Origin: Pyrenula massariospora
Taxonomy: Eukaryota; Ascomycota; Eurotiomycetes; Pyrenulales; Pyrenulaceae
Assembly: GCA_021030905.1 (NCBI GenBank)
Contig: JAGFMI010000024.1
Span: 186,001 to 250,000 of the forward strand
Reading direction: 5' to 3'
Length of the DNA: 64,000 nucleotides
Shown here: positions 1 through 11,130 of the stretch, piece by piece
How positions within the stretch are numbered: position 1 is the first letter of the stretch
How the letters are laid out: every line of letters starts with the position of its first letter
The notes under the pieces: model-generated
The model's input: only the letters and a program-made list of their open reading frames with translations
What the model was told of the DNA's origin: nothing
The model's database searches: none
Made by a program: the position numbers and the translations under genes

Positions 1-750
1 AAATATGATAAGGTCCTTGCAAAGCAGAGAGATTTACACGAGAAGCAAGGAGATGCTAAAGATGTAGAACATGGTATCGTATCAGCGAAGAGAAGTTCGA
101 GACTCAAGGGCTGGAGATGCAAAGTGTCAAAGTGTCCTAAAGCAGAACATCTATTTAAACGTCGAGATAACTTCAAGGCGCATCTTATCCGGATGCATCC
201 GGAGGTCAATGTGGACGAGAATCTGAAGCTTGGTAATGACGAGCTTAAGGAGACAACAAAGATGAGCTTTAGTGATGAGCATTTGCCAGCCGAACACAAC
301 ACAGAGCTTCCAAGGCCTTCCGAATGGAATCACGAGAGGACGACAAATGAATCATCAGATGATCATGGAAAAGCCGTCGAAGGGCGGCCAAGCACCCCCA
401 TCCCTCCATCGCATGTGTTTTCGACCGGTCCTGAAGCCAGCTCAGACTTAAAGATGTATCAACAACAACCTCATCAATATTCAAGCTATTGGAGTGTCTT
501 TGAAGTCGGAGACTTTCCTAATCTTTTGAAGTACTATGGTCGGAACTTTGAAGCTATCTCAGCACATATGAGATCGAAATCACCAGTAATGGTAGAACCA
601 CTTATCTAGGGAAAGAAACTTTACCTAACGATATGACAGGTACGGAACTACTTTGAACGCTCTGTCGAGAATGGTAAGATAGAGTTCGAGCGACTAGTGG
701 AGGAAGCTGAAGCCCGAACACAAAAAGGTGGCCCCACAATACTGCCATAG
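1..750 (+). CDS. C2H2 zinc-finger protein with SANT-like C-terminus (5' partial)
   Basis: The reading frame is open from base 1, so the gene starts outside the window. Model: exon 1-591, intron 592-639, exon 640-750. The 48-nt intron has a GTAGAA donor, a CTAAC branch site and a CAG acceptor, and it joins two codons in phase 0. The visible part holds one classical finger (C-x4-C, then H-x4-H in a KRRDNFKAHLIRMH context), a Ser/Pro-rich linker, and a C-terminal module (FPNLLKYYGRNFEAISAHM, continued in exon 2 by VRNYFERSVENGKIEFERL). That last module resembles the SANT/Myb-like segment seen in many filamentous-fungal C2H2 proteins. A nuclear DNA-binding role is inferred from the family. The target is unknown, and the N-terminal part cannot be judged. 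Confidence 0.72.
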
Positions 751-2106
751 TATTTTCACAGAAAAGATGGTACAGTACAATGTAACAACTTCTTCTACGG
801 CTTTCTCATCACCATCATTCAGCACAAAGGCATCAAGCATGCAGAATTGAGGACGCTGCAAGCTCAGCAGCCCAAGTCTCCCCACTACACAATGGCCCTA
901 TCTGCTACTAACGCCGGTAATTGAAGCCGTCTTTCCCTTTAGCGATAATTTAGATTGGTAGGCCGGTGGATGAAAATCAGCCGTATTGGGGAAACCCCAA
1001 TGCACGGCCGCTTCTGCCGAGGAATTCGAAGCCATAGGTGGCTCACTATCGGGCTAGGTAGTCGTAGCACTTAAGTCATGAACCCGAGTTCTAATACTAC
1101 GGCAGTATCTTCGAAGGGAAGCCAACAGCGATGATTATATTAAAGTGACACCAGCAAACCGGACAGTCCGCATATGCAGTGCACGTACGTGAAAATCGTG
1201 AGTAGAATAAATATTAGTGACAACAGACCATTGTTGATGACATACTGGGCAACCGTTGCAAAATGGACGATGATAGTAAAGATCCTCGGTAGTATGGGAC
1301 TAGCGTGTTGTGTAATTAGATAAACCATTGTTCCACCGTGCCAGTGTTTGTACAGTACATTATCTACTCTAGCCTAACCCTCGGGGCGCTGTTCTATGGC
1401 TATTCTCGCCTATGGAGTATGGACTCGGGTATTCGCGTGGCGTGCCGGGAGGTGCGGGCCGAGCCTTGCTCGACGTTGGACTGCGCCTTCAAATGAGGCT
1501 TATCGAAAATACGAACCTAGTCGATTTGGATGAAGTATTCTAGAACGAACGCTCGGTTTATCCTAAACTGATCCCTCCGCCACTCTTTCACCGCAAGAGA
1601 CTGTACCGATATTGTTGCAATGGGCTATCATGGCTATGTGCACGCAAAGCTATAGATATTCAAGGCCATTCCCTGCCGGTTATTTCCTCCTTCCCAGGAC
1701 AAGTTGACGTCATACGATTCGCAAATAGTCTCCTGGCAAATCGTCAGAATTTAGCGGTCATGCAGTCGAGTCTTCAAAGGTGTCTGCAATTCCTTATTGC
1801 CAAGGTAACACCCGACTCTCCGCCCCAAGACGCGAGATATGCCAGTATGACCTGCGATCGGAAGACCCTATTACCGGACAGATGTCCGCGACTCGGTCGG
1901 AAGTGTGTTTTCATTGCCTCTTTCGACAAGGCTTATAGATGAAAAGTTTCAGGACATTACGCGATCGGGAGAGATTTGATCATCCATATCCTAGCCCATG
2001 TTATCTCTTATACTGCCCCTAAAATATCTTTTCCTTCTTCGTCATAGTCGTAGCGCCAGTCTCATTATAGTTCGACGATGAGAAATTTGCGCAAATTTCA
2101 TGGATC
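751..2106. other. Intergenic region, no gene seen
   Basis: No exon with recognisable homology or consistent splice signals was found. It contains a strong inverted repeat at about 982-1008 (GCCGT..TTGGGG-AAA-CCCCAA..ACGGC), which could be a relic of a DNA transposon end. The last 150 bases should hold the promoter of the zincin-like gene downstream. Confidence 0.4.
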
Positions 2107-3490
2107 ATGAAAAACATCTTCACCTTGTTGTTGCCGCTTATCTTATTTTCACCGGTTTTTGGAGCGTATAAATACTGGGTTCACGAATCCTGCCCGACTA
2201 CACAGAATGACGATAGATTTGCAAGAGCATTATACGGTGCGAAGGATATGGCGAGGGCCGGCTTGCGAAGATTGAATAGCCATGCAGATTACTACCAAGA
2301 CAGGGTGTTCCAACGGATCTTTAAAACGACCAGAGCTGAGAACGCGCAGAATGCTGTCGGTAAAGTGCAGGGTAGGAATTTCTTCTCGTATAATGACTGG
2401 GATATGCTAACATGGGGTATGTATTCTAGAGATTCTCCAATCTCTTTCAGAAATGGCGATAACTTCTGACCGAAAGACGGCAAATTTCCGCTACTATTGT
2501 GATAACGATCCTCAGAGTTTAGATGGCACGTCAAGATGGAGACTGCGCCCAGATCTTTTTCCCGATCTCCGTCCATCAGGTTACATAGAGCAGAGGGAGC
2601 GTTGGCGGTATCCTTTGATAATTGGAACCATGTCGCTTCCTTGGCAAGAATGGGTAGACTATAGTAACGGAATCTTCATGGGTCCGACTAGAGGTTGTCA
2701 AAGTCGTAGCAGGAAAGGCCAAACTTACGTCTTGAACACGTTGCCTGAGAATGTCACTCCACTTCCTGGAATACCGATCCGGGCTACAGTCACAGTTCGT
2801 GATCCTCATGCTATAAGTCAGTTTAAAGCCCTTTAGGACACTTAACTAAGCATAGCAGCTGTAGATATGCGACCGACAGCTAGCTGGCAATCTGCATTCA
2901 TTTGAAGATCTGCCCTCTCGAGCAGACCTTACGGCGCGAATCTCAATGCCCTCAATAGAAGCTCTTCGATCGATGACAGCTGTTGTCATACTACATGAAG
3001 TTCGTTGGTTCCAATATTCTCAACACAGTAATCACCTATTGCTAACCGAAAGTTTTCTCATAGTTCTGTCATTGCTTACCCTGGAATCGTTAGTCATATA
3101 ATTTCATCTTTTCGAAATACATCCTTGTTAGATCACCATCACTATCTCACTATCTTCGTCCCTCATCGTTAAGCGCTCTAATGATGTGAATATATTTCCA
3201 TCTGCATACTTTATTCCAACAATCAGTTTCCTCTACTGATACACCACCTTCTCTACGCAGTTCAGGACATAAGATCGCCCAACTACAATCCTACCGAGAG
3301 CCATTACAGAGCCTACGGCTGGCGCGACGTTCAAGATATCAACACCACAGCCGACTCCATCACAAATGTCGACAACGTGATGTACTTCGCTCTACTGGCT
3401 AAGCTTGCTGATCGCGGATTTATCCTACCAAGATACGAGAACATGGCACGCATGGGTCTATTACAGCACGTCAGCAATCATATTCCCTAA
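2107..3490 (+). CDS. Secreted zincin-like (deuterolysin-type) metallopeptidase, copy 1
   Basis: Five-exon model: 2107-2371, 2451-2794, 2865-2999, 3064-3088, 3261-3490, giving 332 residues. A signal peptide is clear (MKNIFTLLLPLILFSPVFG), followed by the YKYWVHESC start of the mature protein. The zinc motif HEFCH is at residues 247-251 and is created only by splicing: HE ends exon 3 and FCH begins the 25-nt exon 4. The C-terminal part (NVDNVMYFALLAKLADRG) fits the conserved end of fungal secreted zincins of the M35-like type. Introns 2 and 3 use unusual GTTCGT donors. A full paralogue lies inverted at 6780-8171 with matching intron phases, which supports the model. Extracellular proteolysis is inferred from the family; the substrate is unknown. 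Confidence 0.72.
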
Positions 3491-4522
3491 AGAGATGATA
3501 TAATGCAAAATCTCTCGGCCTAGAGATCTACATGTGCGGATGAAGAGACGACACTGTATGAGAGCGTGTGCGTGAGTTTGGCAAACAGAGTGCGATATTC
3601 GGGCTTCGATGGTATCTCAAAGCTTTTGCTGCCGGGATTTCGCACCTTTGACTGAGGTCTTACTGTCTTAATACCTCGATCTTTGTTTTTCTCCCACTTA
3701 AGCTGGCTGACGTGGATAGTCTTTGAACTCTACCTCTAGGTCCATAGAGACCTGAGCACACGACCATGCTGTTCTAAACCACCTTTCTCTCCGGTTTTCC
3801 AAGTCCACTTGGTCGTTGTCAAAGGCACCTACCTCACCCTCCGAAAACCCGGTCTCATCACGGTCATTAGCCTACCAGTGACACCCATTACCATCTGGGG
3901 TGCACTACGTAATAGTCTTCGTGAACTACGGCAGTGACTCTGAGTTAGCCCCGGATGCCTACTGCAGGATCGCCTTTTCTCACATCCTAGGACGGGGTCA
4001 TCATGCCAGCGCCAAATTTTAGACGGGAAGCCTTTGTCCTCGCTAGCAAGGTTCTCCTGGGGGAATGACTTTTTACTTCCTTCAGGTCTTGGAAGTTTTC
4101 GAGGTTTATCTGCGGGAAGAGAAAGCAGCTATTATAAAAATAGGGGCGAACGGGGATAGTTGGTTTTCAAAGTTGATTGTGGGCTATTTTAATAACTCGC
4201 AAATCTTTCGGGGAAAACATCGTGAGGTATTGTCATTTTATGCGCTCACTCATGAAGCTCTGCTATCTCCTTGCTGTCTTTCTTCCTTGCTTCGGCGATT
4301 CTCTTCCTGTTTCGACGTTTCATAGAAGGGCCTCCTGCATCTTCAACCGTCTGCACAATTTCAATTCGTCAGGGTATGAATTTGTCCATATCAAACAGTA
4401 TTTGGCCGTGATACTCTCGCCGTCATGGTCACATGGGGAATAGATATTGGCAAAATGTCAAAAAGGCCCAAAAACACAAGCACCGAATCATCTTTGCGTT
4501 ATACATCGTTTTACTCTCTCAA
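3491..4522. other. Intergenic region between convergent genes
   Basis: It lies between the 3' ends of zincin copy 1 and the PL9 gene. Only short open frames without family resemblance occur. A conspicuous open frame on the + strand at 4425-5078 is antisense to PL9 and is not supported as a gene. Confidence 0.4.
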
Positions 4523-5864
4523 TCAACAAGTCGTAGCTCCAATCGCCGCCCCACTCGTCGGCAGTAAAAAGTCACTACACGCAATCTCCCCATTGCTCGC
4601 CCTCGCCCCCTCCGCCGTCGCTGGATTAACGCTCTTAAACGTCCCATTATTCCACGTCCCCCCAACATTCCACGAATTCCCACTCGCCTTCTCCCCACTC
4701 CCCAGACTCGTCTGCCCCCCCGCATTCAGCGCCGCCACATTCCCCGTCAGCGTGCTCGTCGACGTTCCAAACTTGAACCCCACCCCGCCATTGTTCCACG
4801 CCGTGTTGCGCGAGATCTGGAAGCTGCCGGGCTGCGAGTTGTCGACGAAGCCACCGGCTGCGTTGCTAAAGGCGATGCTGTTGGTGACGATGTGGTTCGC
4901 GGGGCCGATGTCGGCCGCGTCGCCGCCGCCGAGCTTGAACCCGTTGCCATCGCCTTGGAAGTCGGTGAAGCCCCAGCGGTTGAAACCGTTGCCCCAAGAG
5001 AGGGTGTCTTGGATGGTGACGGGGGATTTGAATTCCCTAGAGAGAGAGAAACCGCTGTTAAGAAAATTTCACCTATGAGAGATTTAGGGTGAGGGTACCA
5101 TAGGTCCAGGCCGTCGTCGACGTTGTTCCAGAGACGTGCGCCGAGCAGCACGTTGCCCTCTCCGGAACCTTCTTTGCACGCAAAGCCATCAGCGCTCTCG
5201 CCGTTTTTGCGGGGATCGCGGTTGCCGTAGGAGTCGAGATAGTAGACTGTGTTGTGAGCGGAAGCTCCTTCTAGCTGAAAGCCTGTCAAGATAAACATTA
5301 GATATTTCGAGAGCCAGGGGGCAAAAAGATTCATAGCGATGCTTCCAATGCGCTGCTAGCCGTCGAAGATTACTCACCTGTCTCGTAATTATCGCGTGTG
5401 ATGATTCGCTCAAAGTGGTTGTTGTTGCAATCCCTGCAGTAAATTCCATATGGACCATTGATCAGCTCTAAGTTGTAAAAATTCCAGTACGCTGCGTTCT
5501 GAATGTGGAAATTTCCTCGGTTAGAGTTCGGCAAGGATGCATCCAGATCCGCCGGCGTATACGGGAGAGCCTCTCCATCGATGACAACCTTCTCACTATT
5601 GTACGCTCTCATGGTGAATGGCGCACTAGAAGTCCCGACTCTTGATATTTGAACATTGGTTGTTAGCGAGTAGGTACCTGCCCGAAGATAGATCGTCGAT
5701 CCTGCTGTGACTTTGTTGACTGCGGACTGGATAGATTTGATCGGCGCGGTCAAGGTTCCAGTAGCACTATCAGAGCCAGATGGAGATACATAAATATCTG
5801 CAGCTGCCGTCAACACAGCTAGAGCTGTAGCGACCAAAAGCACGGGAGATCTGGACCAACACAT
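4523..5864 (-). CDS. Secreted PL9 pectate lyase
   Basis: Three-exon model on the minus strand: 5864-5378, 5282-5099, 5054-4523, giving 400 residues. The start was set at the first ATG (MCWSRSPVLLV), which opens a signal peptide. The mature protein begins DIYVSPSGSDSATGTLTAP, the usual start of parallel beta-helix lyases. Later motifs fit polysaccharide lyase family 9: NNVDDGLDLW (calcium-site Asp region), NRWGFTDFQGDGNGFKLGGG (the Lys is the likely base) and DIGPANHIVTNSIAF. Introns are GTGAGT..CAG (95 nt) and GTACCC..CAG (44 nt); the second junction is less certain by a residue or two. The enzyme should cleave polygalacturonate by beta-elimination outside the cell. Exon 3 is clearly richer in GC than exon 1. 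Confidence 0.85.
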
Positions 5865-6779
5865 TTTGAGGTAATGTGCCAACTTTGCGACGAAAACTTG
5901 AGTAAGCCATTCTTAGAATTCGAAAACAAATCACTTGTATATAATTTTCTTGACGAAGACGTGAATCGGGAACCAGATGGGGAGGATGGAGCATGTTGGA
6001 GCGGAATCTCTAATACCCTGGGCCGGCGTTGATTCTCCCACCATTGGGCGTCGTTCTCCCAAATTGAAGCGTCTTGGCAACCTTGGCACGCTCCCACCCC
6101 TATCTTTATCTTGGAAAGTGATCTTAGAAAGGAGCGCAGTCGGACAGATCTAGAACTAACACGGGAATTCCTCGAGGTACCTGCTGTATAGACTCGGAGA
6201 AAGATCACCCGAATCTGCCTTCGAGCATGGGGGAATATTCCCTATGGTGTGGAGAAGGATAGAAATGCCTGCTTGTAAGTAGCCTCGTTATCTTTGTGCG
6301 TGTCCACCTACTCAAAAGTCTTCTAGACTCGGGATTGCCATTTTAAATTATGCAACAAGCTTTTAAAATTTGTGTATATATCGGACTCGCAGAGCTTAGC
6401 AGTCTCGCCCCTGGTGCGAGATACTCACCCGCTTATCTCCCAAATTGAAAAGCATCTCCATCAAATATTCGAATAAAAGTTCGAGACGTAGACATGGTTG
6501 TTATTGATCTAGTCTGTTTGAGCATCGACCTTTAACCTAATACTGTATAAGACGATCCGACGTAGAGGCTTCATCCTAGCTTGCTTCTGTTCAGTTATGA
6601 CCTCAGCTTCATGCCCTCTCGACATTGGTCTGAGTCGGGATGAAAACTTTTCATGTTAAAGGTCAGGTAACCTACAATGTTGGCGCTTCCTTGTCAACTC
6701 ACGTGGTTCAGGTTGATGATGTAGTTGTTAGACAGGCAGTTCTTTGTTTGGCCGCTCCGTTCATCCAGCTTCTCAGCTC
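5865..6779. other. Intergenic region (PL9 upstream / zincin copy 2 downstream)
   Basis: It should hold the PL9 promoter and the 3' flank of zincin copy 2, because both genes are on the minus strand. No exon or repeat was recognised. Confidence 0.4.
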
Positions 6780-8171
6780 TTAGCTCGGAATAGCACCACT
6801 TAGAGGAGAATGCCATTCCAAACGCGCATCGTGGGCATTTTCAAAGCCGCTTAGATGCCACCCACGATCCGCAAGACTAGTCAGCAGCCCAAAGAAAGCG
6901 TAATTCTCGCTGTTGACCACTTTTTCGTAGGGGTGGAGGGCTAACACGCTTTCCCAGCGGACTGCTGGCTCGTTGGGATATAATGGAGAGAAGCTATCAA
7001 AAACTGTGCATTCAACTATGAGCATTCGAATCGACGTCACAGTGAGAGATAGTAGCGCAGAAAGATCACCAGGAGGGCATCGCTGAAAGCAGACTTACAC
7101 CTTTCTGGTGGTAAGTAAAGCGCCTAGAGGAGAAACGTAAGTAAAGACAACGATAGGGACATAAAAGAACATAAGGGCCGAACCACATGTAAGAGAACGA
7201 AGGCGCTTAGGACCCGAAGATTATTTATAGGAGAGATCGGAGATCCGTGATAAGACCCAACGGGTAATTGTGAAAAATCCACTCCAAGTGGGACATCGTC
7301 AAGACCACTAAGTTGTACTTCTCTAAGCTGGAAATCGCATAGCTAGGGCAAGACATTCTAATTAGTAGATTGAGAAACACCGAAAATGACTACAGACTGT
7401 AATCGTGCGCCTCTCGTCCAATTGCCCTATTGCACCAGGCGTCTTCAATGAATATATTGAAGCTTGGATTCCCTCTTCCTCGCAGCCATGAGTCTCGCCC
7501 ATTAACCTAAAACGATAAATAGCGTGTTAGCCCTTGTCTCGAAGAATTTTTTGGCACAAAAGTCTCGAAACTCGCTTCCTCACATTCCATTGTCTGTATC
7601 CTCCCATTCCTGCCATTGCTCGCCTGACAGAGCATTGCGTAATAATGGTCGATGTCTCATTGGAACGGAATGCTCCGGAGCGAATGGCTGGGGATCTCCT
7701 CTAATCTTCCATCTTCCATTTGGATACTGACGATCATTATCGCAATAAAACCGATAATTTGCTTGAGTTCGATCATTTAGAGGTTCTGGAAAGGTCCCGG
7801 ATATCCCAGGGTAGGGAGGTGTTAAATCTGGATTACCCAAAATTTCTAACGGTAGTAGAGTATTTAGACAGCTAGAAAATCAACTCAAAGGGTAGGGACT
7901 ATCACTGACTTGTGACAAGCTTGACATTAATGTCATAATTTATATTTCCTCGTGGCGTAAAAAGCAGATCAAAATAATGTTTTGCTAGCTCGTCTGACTG
8001 AGATCGTATCCGCTCGGATCCTCTACGTGCCCAGTTCCTGGTTTCATAAAAAGCCTTCATAAAGTGATCGGATCGACGACATGATTGATCAACCCAGTAA
8101 GTAAAGGTATGAGGTGATGGACAGATTACTAGCGGTGCGAGAGTGAACATCCAAAGAAAAATTTTGTTCAT
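6780..8171 (-). CDS. Secreted zincin-like protein, copy 2 (zinc motif lost)
   Basis: Six-exon model on the minus strand: 8171-7910, 7785-7584, 7506-7398, 7342-7184, 7123-7099, 7003-6780, giving 326 residues. The start is an internal Met that opens a signal peptide (MNKIFLWMFTLAPLV); an in-frame ATG at 8246 would bury it. The protein aligns along its whole length with copy 1: YWVDQSC / YWVHESC, NYRFYCDND / NFRYYCDND, NGMLMGETHGCE / NGIFMGPTRGCQ, SLADRG / KLADRG. Intron phases agree, including a 25-nt exon at the zinc site. At that site copy 1 reads HEFCH but copy 2 reads HVALY (residues 243-247), so the catalytic Glu and second His are missing. It is probably not a peptidase. An extra intron (7507-7583) is absent from copy 1. 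Confidence 0.68.
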
Positions 8172-9081
8172 CACACTTCGGGCGGGTCCTTCAGAAACGA
8201 ATGCGGTTGTGTAACGATCTTTTTTAGCTATAAATGCAGGTTTCATTCTGAAGCAACCAAGCTCTGCAATATTATGAGAATACCGATTCCAGTGGAAGAC
8301 ACCACCGTATTTCTCACCGATTAGATCGAGGTTCGGCTAACACCCGCGAAACAATCAATGCCAGTGCATTCTAAGCCATCCGGGTCGTTGACAACGTCAA
8401 CACCCAATGAGGCGCAAGCCGCGCAGCGTCGTCACGAATTCTGAAGGCCATTGCGGTACCCACTTTGTATGATTGCATGAGCAAGTCTTTAAGTCTCAAA
8501 TATTAGAATGTAGCTCGCGAATGACGTTGGCGCTAATGGTTATCGCTTAAAATGTGATCATGAGAACCAGATGGAGTTGTCGCTTGCCAGACTCAACAGG
8601 TGGCGGCTAAAGGTCCATTAAGCTCAATTTGTATAGCTTGATTTGTATCCTAGCTGCTAGCATGTCCCGTTATCATGACTCTCTCTAGCTTTTTCGTGGG
8701 ATAGGCTGGTAATGATCCTGCCTTGCTTGCTATTTGGCAGCGAAAGTCTGCGAGTAGCACAGAACAGATTCCGACCTCGTGGTCCAGTGCAGCGTGGTTA
8801 GTGAATCAACAGCCTAGGTGGGGATTTCGGCGGAGCAAGTGGCATGATCTGGGGTGTGCTATTTACAGTATCGTTGATACCTGAGTGCCGTTAGAGTTGC
8901 TTTCCGTACGACGCGATCAGTGACCCCGCGCTGCGCGTCAACCTACCACGGAGCGCGACCTGCACGTGCCTATTGTCCATCGGAATTTCTCATACAAGGT
9001 ACCTACTCCTACCTACCTACCTAGGCAATTGGGATTCGAGATTCAACTCCCAATGGTTACTTGCTCTTGGCCAGTTGCATC
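8172..9081. other. Intergenic region between divergent genes
   Basis: It separates the 5' ends of zincin copy 2 and the Mis18-like gene and should hold both promoters. A short CTAC-type repeat (CCTACTCCTACCTACCTACC) occurs near 9001-9020. No further gene was recognised. Confidence 0.4.
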
Positions 9082-11130
9082 ATGGGCCCCTCCCCCGGCT
9101 CGCTTATGCCCTCTCCCTCAGCATGGGCTCAGAATAACCCGAATGCCATCAAGGTTCACTGTGCAGCTTGCGACACCGAAATCGGTACATTTGAGAATTT
9201 ATGGCTGCGGTTAACGAATTCCTACATCATGCCAAAAACTCCAGGCTCCCAGTATCGCACAGCTGTGCGTGGACCGAGCCGACGAGTCCCCACAAATGGC
9301 CAGCAGAGCGCAATTGGAGGATGCTTCATCGCAGAGGCGTCATGTCGCCAATGCAATAGTCCCTTTGGACATCAGTGCATGGATACGGGGAGAAATGGGA
9401 AGAAAGAGATGATGTGAGATATTGATAGAATGCCAGTAAACCTTTCCAAGCTGACTGGAATTAGTGGTCGCGTACTTTACAAGCAGCACAAGATCTACCT
9501 TTACAACCCCAAAGCGCAGGAGGAAGTGCAGCCCAAATTTGACAGTGGACATTCTCGATCTCGGACTCTGCAGAAAGAAATTTACGAGGGCAGAGGCACT
9601 CAAGCGCACTTCCCGAGAGCTCTATCGCCAGACTCGCTTTTCGGTCCCACCCACAGCGCTTCCTCGCAGCGTAGGGCAGGCCAACGATCCATATCTTCTA
9701 CAATTGTAGATGACGAGAAGACACCGGATGCTTATTTTAGCAAGATGCTGCAGCATGAAGCACAAATTGAGAGGGTCTTTCAAAGCATGGACGATTTGCA
9801 GATAGAGATGCAAGAGGTAAGAGACATGATTACAGATCTCAAGGAGTCTGAGGCCGCAATTGATAAGCGCGCCAACTCAACATCTGTTTTCGCGACTAAG
9901 CTAGAGGCCTTGATGCACGCAATGAAGAGCGATGATGGCAAGGAGGTGAAGATCCTCAAGGCCGAGAATCAGGCTCTACGGCAGCGACTCACAGCGCTCT
10001 CCAGCTCCTTGAGCTCAGTGTTATCACGCCGACCTGAATCCCCTCCGTTCCATTCCAGGTTGAACGGACTTACTAAGTTGAACAGCCTATCTGTCACTGG
10101 CAAACGAAAGCGCGCCTCTGAACCCAATCCTCGTACCTCTAGCTTCCCTAATGGGGTCCTTTCTTCACAAGAAGTTATTCAGCAAAATAGTAGAGTGGTT
10201 GCACACAGCCCCCCTCTCACTGCTCATGTCAACGATCGAGCCAATGAATTACCAGACTTTTCCGATGAAGACCTTCAAAACACTGAGCCCGACCGAAAAT
10301 CCAATCTCCAGACACCCATTGTTAGATCTGATCTTAGCCCGCTGTTGGGCGACGAAATTCAAAGCGACATGCTCCTTCAGAGAAACGTTCCAGACATTGA
10401 CGATACTGAAGGCGACAGTGACTATCGGCCTCAAAGGCAGAAACGTCGCGGCCGGCCGCCAGGGAGACCCCCTGGCAGACCACGAAATAGTGCTAAGGCA
10501 ACAGACGTAGCCCAAAAAAGACGCGGAATGGTGGAGCGCTCTGGTGGCATCGATAGCTCTTTTAAGGAGCCATTAGCACCTGACGTCAAGAACGTTGGTA
10601 ATCCTTTGCTAAATGAGTCAGGCGAAGTAAATCAGGCACCCTCACCTAGGACCGCGACTCTCCCTAACACCCGCCGCATGACTCAGGCAAGTCCTGCGGT
10701 CGATGCTACCCCGCCGAACACAACGGCAACGTCTGGATTGGATCAGCCTAGCGTTGTTCTAAATGCTTCTAGCAGCTCTGTCCTGACACACAACACCAAT
10801 ACACATTCTCGCGTCGTTTCCGATTCTGATTTCTCCGAAAACGCCTCTTCTCCAACAGTGCCAGAGGAAGAGCCTAGGGCGACGCGCTCTACGGGACGTC
10901 GTCGAAGGAGCGAGAACGCCGAGGTGAGCAAAAATGTCTCTGGCACTGAAACTCCAATGGAGAGCAAAAGTACGGCAGGGAGGACCGCGAGGACAAGGAG
11001 GACTGAAGAAGAAACATCTACCGTGGGTGAGCAGATACAGTCTCAGCAAGCAAAATTGGCTGAAAGGGAAAGACTCGTCAAGGAGACAATGGAAAGGGAG
11101 GAAAGAGGGGCGATGACGGAGGACGATTAG
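9082..11130 (+). CDS. Mis18/Yippee-like zinc protein with coiled coil and AT-hooks
   Basis: Two-exon model: 9082-9374 and 9429-11130, giving 664 residues. The intron (GTGCAT..ATAG, 54 nt) was chosen because it keeps the frame and joins the zinc region to the following strand; its signals are weak. The N-terminus has paired CxxC motifs, CAAC and CRQC, in the spacing of the Mis18/Yippee beta-tent fold (IGTFENLWLRLT between them, then GRVLYKQHKIYLYNP). A coiled-coil stretch follows (QIERVFQSMDDLQIEMQEV.. and LKAENQALRQRL). An AT-hook cluster, RRGRPPGRPPGRPR, lies in the acidic, disordered C-terminal half. Mis18 proteins help load CENP-A at centromeres. A chromatin or kinetochore role is inferred, not shown. 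Confidence 0.58.

Noticed and set aside
4425-5078. Long + strand open frame over the PL9 gene
   Set aside because: It is antisense to a well-supported gene and is Pro/Leu-rich as expected for the reverse of GC-rich coding sequence.
7184-7342. Reading copy 2 of the zincin as a plain pseudogene
   Set aside because: All six exons join in frame with matching phases to copy 1; only the active-site residues are changed.
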